Source: Rhodobacterales bacterium CG2_30_65_12 (GTDB taxonomy: Bacteria > Pseudomonadota > Alphaproteobacteria > Rhodobacterales > Rhodobacteraceae). Taken from it: a stretch of 9,459 nucleotides of DNA. Shown piece after piece: positions 5,295-9,459 of this stretch (within the stretch, counting starts at the first letter, position 1; each line of letters starts with the position of its first letter). Under the pieces are notes generated by a model. It searched no databases, had not been told where the DNA came from, and worked only from the letters and a program-made list of their open reading frames with translations. Made by a program: the position numbers and the translations under genes. Where the stretch lies: contig MNZL01000151.1 of assembly GCA_001873585.1 (NCBI GenBank), forward strand, positions 1 through 9,459. The letters run 5' to 3'.

Positions 5295-5750
5295 ATGCGC
5301 AAGTTCCTCGTCGTTCTCGACGATAGCAAAGAATGCCTCAACGCGATGCGATTCGCCGCGATGCGCGCCCAGCACACCGGCGGCGATGTGGAGATTCTCG
5401 GGGTGATCCCGCCCGATGAATTCAACCACTGGATCGGCGTTGGCTCGATCATGCGCGAAGAGGCCAAGGAGCGGATTCACGCCCACTTCGAGGTGTTTGC
5501 AAAGTGGATGCGCGACAAGCACGATGTTGACCCGCGTCTGGTGATCCGCGAGGGCAAGGTCGTCGACAAGATCCTCGAACGGATCGAACAAAGCGAGGAA
5601 ATTGGCCTGCTGGTGCTCGGCGCCGCGAGCGGCAGGGGTGGCCCGGGGCCGATCATCACCCAGCTCATGCGCCAGTCGGCCTCGCTGCCGGTGCCGATGA
5701 CAATCGTGCCGGGCGAGATGTCGAAGGAACGGCTCGAAGCGATCACCTGA
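5295..5750 (+). CDS. Universal stress protein (UspA) family
   Basis: The 151-residue single-domain cytoplasmic protein has the Usp alpha/beta nucleotide-binding fold. It begins with the first strand and Asp of the family (MRKFLVVLDDSKE, Asp9/Asp10), followed by a helix (AMRFAAMRAQHTGG) and strand VEILGVIPP. The fourth strand LLVLGAASGRGGPGPI (105-120) is the ATP-binding-loop position. The usual G-2x-G-9x-G-S/T pattern is altered: SGRGGPGPI is followed by ITQLMRQSASLPVPMTIVPG, with no clear GS. Whether ATP is bound is therefore open. Members usually form dimers and respond to stress, but the target is unknown. ATG 5295 is chosen because the family text starts there and AGGGAG (5281-5286) precedes it; a longer in-frame extension would lie inside the aminotransferase gene. 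It converges on the EamA gene with 19 bases between. Confidence 0.9.
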   Translation: MRKFLVVLDDSKECLNAMRFAAMRAQHTGGDVEILGVIPPDEFNHWIGVGSIMREEAKERIHAHFEVFAKWMRDKHDVDPRLVIREGKVVDKILERIEQSEEIGLLVLGAASGRGGPGPIITQLMRQSASLPVPMTIVPGEMSKERLEAIT

Positions 5751-5781
5751 CCGGGCCTGATCGCGCGCGTCACGCGCCCGG
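5751..5781. terminator. Hairpin between convergent genes, possible bidirectional terminator
   Basis: Outer arms CCGGGC (5751-5756) and GCCCGG (5776-5781) and an inner GCG-TCA-CGC hairpin (5767-5775) lie between the tail-to-tail stress protein and EamA genes. No T-run is present on either strand, so the role is inferred from location only. Confidence 0.3.
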
Positions 5782-6702
5782 CGGCGCCCCGTTGCCGGGC
5801 GGCAGTGGTGGCGGCACCGAGGTGCCTGGCGCGACCCGCACCCGCCGTTTGCCGGCGAGCGCTACGGCATTCGAGGCAGCCAGCGCCCCGAGCACCAGTG
5901 CGCCACCCGCCAACGTCCAGACCCCGACCGTTTCGCCCAGCACCAGCCAGACGAGCAGCGGCGCGAGCACGCTTTCGAGCAGGATCAGCAGCGCCACCTC
6001 GGCGGAGGGCAGATAGCGCGGGCCGATGGCGATCAGCGCCGTTGCCCCGGCGATGAACACGCCGCCATGAAGGGCCACGAAGATCCAGTCGCCGGCCGGC
6101 ACCGACATCGGCTCCGAGACGAAGAAAAGCAGCACCGCCGCCGCGAAATACCCCACCGGGATCGCCGGCACCATCGAGTCCGCACGCAGACTGCGGGCGA
6201 TGGTGAGCGCGATGGCAAACGCCAGCGCCACCGCCAGCGCCACCATATCGCCCACGAACGTGGCGCCTTCGGTCTCGCCCGATCCGAGCGCGATCACGCC
6301 AATGCCCACCATCACCACCAGGATCGTCGCCACAGTGCGCCGCGATGGCCGCTCGCCGAGAAAGGCCCAGCTCAGGAGCGCGGCGAAAGCGGGCATCGCG
6401 GCGATAATAAACACCACGTTGGCGACCGAGGTCATCGACACGGCGAGCACGAACAGCAGGCCGGTGAGCCCGGTGGCGGCGGCATAGGCCCATGCCGCCG
6501 GGCCGAGCCGCAACACCGCGCCAAATGCCCCGGGGCCACGGGTTACAAGCACCCACAGGCCAATCGCCGCCGCCGTCAACAGCGAGCGCCAAAAAGCGAT
6601 GGTGAGCGCATCGGCCCCGATCAGCCGGACGAAAAGCGAATCCGGCACGATCAGCAGCACGCCGAGCCCGGTGATGAGGAGGCCTTTGAGATGATCCGAC
6701 AT
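5770..6702 (-). CDS. EamA/DMT-superfamily membrane transporter
   Basis: The 310-residue protein has about ten hydrophobic segments in two EamA repeats (roughly 8-140 and 155-285), the pattern of drug/metabolite exporters such as RhaT and YdcZ-like permeases. The first repeat shows DSLFVRLIGADALTIAFWRS and ends with FLGERPSRR; the second ends with VLGETVGVWTLAGGALVLGA. These paired 'LGE' loops are typical of the family. A Lys/Arg patch (GKRRVRV) and a Pro/Gly-rich cytoplasmic tail follow. Substrate cannot be read from sequence; amino acids or other small metabolites are usual. ATG 6702 is preferred because family text begins right after it (MSDHLKGLLITGLG); an in-frame start at 6783 would add 27 Arg/Pro-rich residues and overlap the promoter region of the divergent operon. 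No clear ribosome site is seen before 6702, so the start is moderately sure. Confidence 0.88.
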   Translation of the reverse strand: MSDHLKGLLITGLGVLLIVPDSLFVRLIGADALTIAFWRSLLTAAAIGLWVLVTRGPGAFGAVLRLGPAAWAYAAATGLTGLLFVLAVSMTSVANVVFIIAAMPAFAALLSWAFLGERPSRRTVATILVVMVGIGVIALGSGETEGATFVGDMVALAVALAFAIALTIARSLRADSMVPAIPVGYFAAAVLLFFVSEPMSVPAGDWIFVALHGGVFIAGATALIAIGPRYLPSAEVALLILLESVLAPLLVWLVLGETVGVWTLAGGALVLGALAASNAVALAGKRRVRVAPGTSVPPPLPPGNGAPPGA

Positions 6703-6757
6703 GACCGGATCAAGGCGCGAAAAACAGCGCGCTGGCAAGCCCCGACGCGCGCACGGG

Positions 6758-6786
6758 TTGACTTCGCGCCGCGCCGGCCGCATATC
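6758..6786 (+). promoter_or_regulatory. Candidate sigma70 promoter of the nifU-like/tsaB/rimI operon
   Basis: TTGACT (6758-6763, five of six to the -35 consensus) and CATATC (6781-6786) are spaced by 17 bases, 26 bases before the operon's first start codon. The boxes lie in the 110-base gap between divergent genes. Confidence 0.5.
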
Positions 6787-6812
6787 AATACCTGACAGAA
6801 AAGGTGCGCGAA

Positions 6813-7370
6813 ATGTTCATCCAGACCGAATCCACGCCAAACCCGGCGACCCTGAAGTTTCTTCCAGGCCAGGCGGTGCTTGAAGCCGGCACTGCCGATT
6901 TCCCGAACGTCGAGGCGGCAACCAAATCGCCTCTGGCGCGCCGCGTGTTCGACGTGGCTGGCGTTGTCGCGGTGTTTCTCGGCACCGATTTCGTGACCGT
7001 CACCAAGGCCGACGCGGTGGAATGGGATCACATCAAGCCCGCCCTGCTCGGTGCGATCATGGAGCATTTTCAATCCGGCGAGCCGGTGATCGAGGGGAGC
7101 CAAGCCGGCGGACATCAGGCGGGCGACGGTGAAAACGCCGAGCTGGTGGCGCAGATCAAGGAGCTGCTCGATACCCGTGTGCGCCCTGCGGTGGCTCAGG
7201 ACGGTGGCGATATCACCTTCCACGGCTTCGATCGGGGTGTGGTCTATCTGCACATGAAGGGCGCTTGCGCCGGATGCCCCTCGTCGACGATGACGCTGAA
7301 AATGGGCATCGAGAACCTTTTGAAGCACTACCTGCCGGAGGTCACAGAGGTGCGCGCCGTTGCCCTCTGA
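6813..7370 (+). CDS. NifU/Nfu-type iron-sulfur cluster carrier (Nfu_N plus NifU domains)
   Basis: The 185-residue cytoplasmic protein accepts and delivers Fe-S clusters to client enzymes. The N-terminal Nfu_N domain (1-90) starts with the family text MFIQTESTPNPATLKFLPG. A linker (about 92-108) precedes the NifU C-terminal domain, with RPAVAQDGGDI (124-134) and the cluster-binding CxxC, Cys152 and Cys155 in GACAGCPSSTMTLK. Both domains are complete and the length matches alphaproteobacterial and mitochondrial Nfu1-type proteins. ATG 6813 is chosen over the in-frame GTG at 6804 because AAGGTG (6801-6806) would then serve as ribosome site and the conserved text begins at 6813. It is the first gene of an operon: its stop overlaps the tsaB start by 11 bases. 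Partners of the Isc/Suf machinery are not in the window. Confidence 0.93.
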   Translation: MFIQTESTPNPATLKFLPGQAVLEAGTADFPNVEAATKSPLARRVFDVAGVVAVFLGTDFVTVTKADAVEWDHIKPALLGAIMEHFQSGEPVIEGSQAGGHQAGDGENAELVAQIKELLDTRVRPAVAQDGGDITFHGFDRGVVYLHMKGACAGCPSSTMTLKMGIENLLKHYLPEVTEVRAVAL

Positions 7371-7968
7371 TCCAACCATACTGGCGTTTGATACATCGGC
7401 CGCGCATTGCGCGGCCGCTTTGCTTTACGGTGGCGTGATCGTCGCCGAGCGGCGCGAAGCGATGGCGCGCGGTCAGGCCGAGCGGCTGATGACGCTGCTC
7501 GAAGAGGTGCTTGGCGCAGCCGGGATCGGCTGGCGCGATCTCGACGCCGTGGCGGTTGGCGTCGGTCCGGGCAATTTCACCGGCATTCGCATTGCCGTGA
7601 GCGCCGCGCGCGGGTTGGCTCTTGGCCTGGGCAAGCCTGCCGTGGGCGTATCCACCCTCGAAGCGCAGGCCGAGGGCGTCGCCCGGCCCTGCCTCTCGCT
7701 TCACGATGCGCGGCGGGGGATGACCTTTGCCCAGGTGCTCGGCCCGGATGGGGCACAGGCACCCGTGATCGTGCTGGACGCGGCCAGCATCCGCCCAGAC
7801 CTGCCGCGCGCGCCGATGATCGAGCCGAGCGCGCTTCCCCCGGCGATGGCGCGAATCGCGGCGGCGCGGCTCGGGGCAGGGGAGCCCATCGCGCGCCCGG
7901 CCCCGCTCTACATCCGAAGTGCCGACGCCGCCCCGCCGCGCGATCCCGCCCCCGTGATCTTGCCATGA
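7360..7968 (+). CDS. tsaB: tRNA threonylcarbamoyladenosine biosynthesis protein TsaB
   Basis: The 202-residue ASKHA-fold protein partners TsaD and TsaE in transferring threonylcarbamoyl from TC-AMP to A37 of ANN-decoding tRNAs (t6A). Evidence is ILAFDTSAAHCAAALL (7-22), the first phosphate-loop-like element, and GVGPGNFTGIRIAVSAARG (67-85), the TsaB signature usually written GPGSFTGxR; the Ser is Asn72 here. VGVSTLEAQA follows. It is slightly shorter than E. coli TsaB (231). No ATG is available at the 5' end; the frame opens with TTG at 7360, with GAGG (7347-7350) as a plausible ribosome site and an 11-base overlap with the upstream gene, implying translational coupling. Its own stop overlaps the rimI start (ATGA at 7965-7968). 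TsaD and TsaE are not in the window. Confidence 0.92.
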   Translation: MPSDPTILAFDTSAAHCAAALLYGGVIVAERREAMARGQAERLMTLLEEVLGAAGIGWRDLDAVAVGVGPGNFTGIRIAVSAARGLALGLGKPAVGVSTLEAQAEGVARPCLSLHDARRGMTFAQVLGPDGAQAPVIVLDAASIRPDLPRAPMIEPSALPPAMARIAAARLGAGEPIARPAPLYIRSADAAPPRDPAPVILP

Positions 7969-8381
7969 CGACCGCCGAAATGGCCGCGCTCTATGCCGCG
8001 GCGTTCGCCGAGGTCCGGGCCTGGAGCGCCGAGGAAATCGCCGCGCTGATCTCAGGCCCCGGCGGCTTTGCCGTGACCGCAGCCGCCGGCTTCGCGCTTG
8101 GCCGCGCCATTGTCGGCGAGGCCGAGCTGATCACCATCGCCGTCGCCCCCACTGCCCGCCGACAAGGCACTGGCCGCGCCCTGCTGGCAGCCTTCGAGGC
8201 TGAAGCCCGGGCGCACGACGCCGATACCGCCTTTCTTGAAGTCGCCGCCGATAATACCGCCGCGCTCGCGCTCTACCGCGCCGCAGGCTGGGCCGAGATC
8301 GGGCGGCGCGCCGCCTATTACGCACGGCCCACCGGTGCTGCAGACGCGCTGACCATGGCCAAGCCGCTCTCGCCGCGTTAG
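7965..8381 (+). CDS. rimI: GNAT acetyltransferase, RimI-like (ribosomal protein S18 alanine N-acetyltransferase)
   Basis: The 138-residue GNAT-fold enzyme uses acetyl-CoA. The central strand ITIAVAPTARRQGTGRALL (56-74) carries the pyrophosphate-binding RRQGTG loop (65-70); LEVAADNTAALALYRAAGW (91-109) contains Asn97 and Tyr104 in the positions typical of RimI (NxxAxxLYxxxGF). The family acetylates the N-terminal Ala of S18, but other N-terminal targets are possible, so the substrate is inferred from the neighbour as well: rimI commonly follows tsaB. The N-terminal region is Ala-rich and less conserved. ATG 7965 overlaps the tsaB stop as ATGA, so translation is coupled. Length is a little below E. 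coli RimI (148). It is the last intact gene of the run that starts at 6813. Confidence 0.85.
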   Translation: MTTAEMAALYAAAFAEVRAWSAEEIAALISGPGGFAVTAAAGFALGRAIVGEAELITIAVAPTARRQGTGRALLAAFEAEARAHDADTAFLEVAADNTAALALYRAAGWAEIGRRAAYYARPTGAADALTMAKPLSPR

Positions 8382-8409
8382 CCTCGTTGGGCAACCACGG
8401 GAGCCGGCC

Positions 8410-8649
8410 ATGACCGACGCCAAACCCCTCGCCACCAGGATCCGCCACATGGCCGGTGCCGAGCCTTTCGCCCTCGGGCTCATCTTCGGTTCGGGGCTGG
8501 GCCACCTCGCCAATGCCGTCTTTGCGATCTCAAACATGGCTGCCGGGCCTTCGGACGTGGCGATCAGCCACGATCACACCAAGGCCATGGCCCCGCTCGG
8601 TGCCGCCAAGCTCGAACGCCTGCTCGCCCGCGCGCTCACGAAACGGTGA
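8410..8649 (+). pseudogene. Purine nucleoside phosphorylase remnant, in-frame internal deletion
   Basis: The 79-codon ORF reads as the two ends of a purine nucleoside phosphorylase (family of about 265 residues, phosphorolysis of purine nucleosides) with the centre gone. Residues 1-36 end in ALGLIFGSGLGHLANAV, like the phosphate-binding GSGLG start of the family; residues 37-79 (AISNMAAGPSDVAISHDHTKAMAPLGAAKLERLL) resemble its C-terminal NMAAG...SH...LL end. Roughly 180-190 codons are inferred missing, including the region with the phosphate His and the purine-binding Glu, so activity is not expected. The junction is near 8515-8530 and keeps the frame, and a good ribosome site (GGGAG, 8399-8403) and stop codon remain, so a short protein may still be made. 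It lies 28 bases past rimI. Alternative: an unrelated small protein; family assignment is from remembered motifs only. Confidence 0.65.
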
Positions 8650-8657
8650 TCGCCGCG

Positions 8658-8697
8658 CGGGGCGGTCGCTCCGAAGTGCCGCACCCCGGGCCCTTTT
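8658..8697 (+). terminator. Possible Rho-independent terminator after the phosphorylase remnant
   Basis: CGGGGCGG (8658-8665) pairs with CCGCACCCCG (8679-8688), an 8-bp stem with a 2-base bulge, followed by GGCCC and TTTT (8694-8697). The stem is bulged and the T-run is short and offset, so it may terminate the 6813-8649 transcript only weakly. Confidence 0.35.
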
Positions 8698-8704
8698 CAT
8701 CCGG

Positions 8705-8733
8705 TTGTTCCGACGCTATGCACCGCGTCTATT
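8705..8733 (+). promoter_or_regulatory. Candidate promoter of the TauE/SafE gene
   Basis: TTGTTC (8705-8710) and TCTATT (8728-8733) are 17 bases apart. If used, transcription would start about seven bases before ATG 8747, giving an almost leaderless mRNA; this makes the call weak. Confidence 0.22.
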
Positions 8734-8746
8734 CGGGGTTTCATAT

Positions 8747-9459
8747 ATGCACAGTTACCTGCCCATCGCCGAGCTTTCCGCCTCGATTCCGGTTCTCGTC
8801 GGGCTCGGCGCGATCGTGGGGTTGCTTTCGGGGCTGTTCGGCGTTGGCGGCGGCTTCATCCTCACGCCGCTTCTGTTCATGATCGGCATTCCGCCGGCGA
8901 TCGCGGTGGGCACACAGGGCAACGTGATCGTTGGCTCGTCGTTTTCCGGTCTGCTCGCCCACCTGCGCCGCAAGACAGTGGATTTTCCGATGGGCATCGC
9001 CCTTCTGATCGGGGGTCTCGCTGGCTCGTTCCTCGGTGTGCGGCTGTTCCGGCTGCTCACTTCGCTCGGCCAGATCGACCTCGTGATCAAGCTCGCCTAC
9101 GTCGGCCTGCTCGGCACCATCGGCGGGCTGATGATGATCGAATCCGTTACCGCGCTGCGGCGGCGCAAAACCGGCGGCAAGGTGATCCTCAGGCGCAAGA
9201 ACCACAACTGGGTGCAGGGCCTGCCGTTTCGGATTCGGTTTCGCACCTCGGGGCTCTACATTTCGGTGATCCCGCCGCTGGGCGTGGGCGTGCTGGTGGG
9301 GGTGATGGCTGCGATCATGGGCGTGGGCGGCGGCTTCGTGATGGTGCCGGCGATGATCTACCTGCTCAACATGCCAACCAAGACGGTGATCGGCACCTCG
9401 CTGTTTCAGATTACCATCCTCGCCGGGTTCACCACGCTGATGCAGGCAACGACGAACCA
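8747..9459 (+). CDS. TauE/SafE-family membrane transporter (partial, runs off the window)
   Basis: 237 codons are visible and the frame is open to the last base, so about 65-75 C-terminal residues are expected beyond it. The protein is hydrophobic with the duplicated glycine signature of the family: LSGLFGVGGGF (27-37) in the first half and AAIMGVGGGFVMVPAMIYLL (188-207) opening the second half. Between them is a charged cytoplasmic loop (about 137-167, rich in Arg and Lys, with WVQGLPFRIRF). Related proteins export sulfite, sulfoacetate or other organosulfur anions, but many members are uncharacterised and no sulfonate genes are in the window. Start is ATG 8747, where conserved text begins (YLPIAELS); GGGG (8735-8738) is the only ribosome-site-like element. 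It probably forms a separate transcription unit from the preceding remnant. Confidence 0.88.
   Translation, partial: MHSYLPIAELSASIPVLVGLGAIVGLLSGLFGVGGGFILTPLLFMIGIPPAIAVGTQGNVIVGSSFSGLLAHLRRKTVDFPMGIALLIGGLAGSFLGVRLFRLLTSLGQIDLVIKLAYVGLLGTIGGLMMIESVTALRRRKTGGKVILRRKNHNWVQGLPFRIRFRTSGLYISVIPPLGVGVLVGVMAAIMGVGGGFVMVPAMIYLLNMPTKTVIGTSLFQITILAGFTTLMQATTN

Noticed and set aside
4199..5467. A 422-codon minus-strand open frame opposite the aminotransferase gene
   Set aside because: It is long only because high GC removes stops. The plus-strand aminotransferase and stress protein genes have motifs and ribosome sites; this frame has none.
6725..6734. Perfect palindrome CAGCGCGCTG next to an A/T run, terminator-like on the minus strand
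   Set aside because: It lies upstream of the EamA start, has no loop, and a short GC palindrome of this kind is expected by chance at this base composition.
1..9459. CRISPR array, toxin-antitoxin pair, intact insertion sequence or defence island
   Set aside because: No regularly spaced repeats, no paired small toxin/antitoxin genes and no transposase were seen; apart from the recombinase scar the gene content is housekeeping.

Overview
The window looks like chromosome of a GC-rich alphaproteobacterium, most likely a member of the Rhodobacteraceae. I infer this from the strong G/C third-position bias, from protein texts that resemble that family (the rhomboid-like protein, the Cys-rich secreted protein, the TauE/SafE protein), and from the nifU-like / tsaB / rimI gene run. 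This is judgement from memory, not a database search.

Layout. Positions 1-83 hold the last codons of a probable sensor histidine kinase. A complete tRNA-Arg(ACG) follows at 132-208 with a well-placed promoter. From 171 to about 659, on the minus strand, lies the wreck of a large serine recombinase. It has lost its N-terminal part, has a large internal deletion and carries an in-frame amber codon. Its original C-terminus reads into the antisense of the tRNA 3' half, so this looks like the scar of an integrated element at the tRNA gene. Then come pfkB (827-1774) and a small Cys-containing secreted protein (1867-2175). A rhomboid-family membrane protein that appears to lack its catalytic residues (2343-3050, minus) is divergent from trpS (3124-4152). 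A strong Rho-independent terminator (4273-4308) separates trpS from a class-IV branched-chain aminotransferase-like gene (4367-5242), which is followed by a universal stress protein gene (5295-5750). An EamA/DMT-family exporter (5770-6702, minus) converges on the stress protein gene and diverges from an operon at 6813-8381: a NifU/Nfu-type Fe-S carrier, tsaB (TTG start, 11-nt overlap) and a RimI-like acetyltransferase (ATGA overlap). Next is a 79-codon ORF (8410-8649) that reads as the two ends of a purine nucleoside phosphorylase joined in frame with the middle missing. The window ends inside a TauE/SafE-family membrane transporter (8747 onward).

How the genes relate. Most are housekeeping: Trp-tRNA charging, tRNA t6A modification (tsaB), Fe-S delivery, phosphofructokinase and amino-acid transamination. 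I found no CRISPR array, toxin-antitoxin pair, intact insertion sequence, phage module or convincing new multi-gene system. The observations most worth a second look are the recombinase scar in the tRNA, the in-frame-deleted nucleoside phosphorylase and the pseudo-rhomboid. Several genes have candidate sigma70-type promoters with exactly 17-bp spacers; these are listed with modest confidence.
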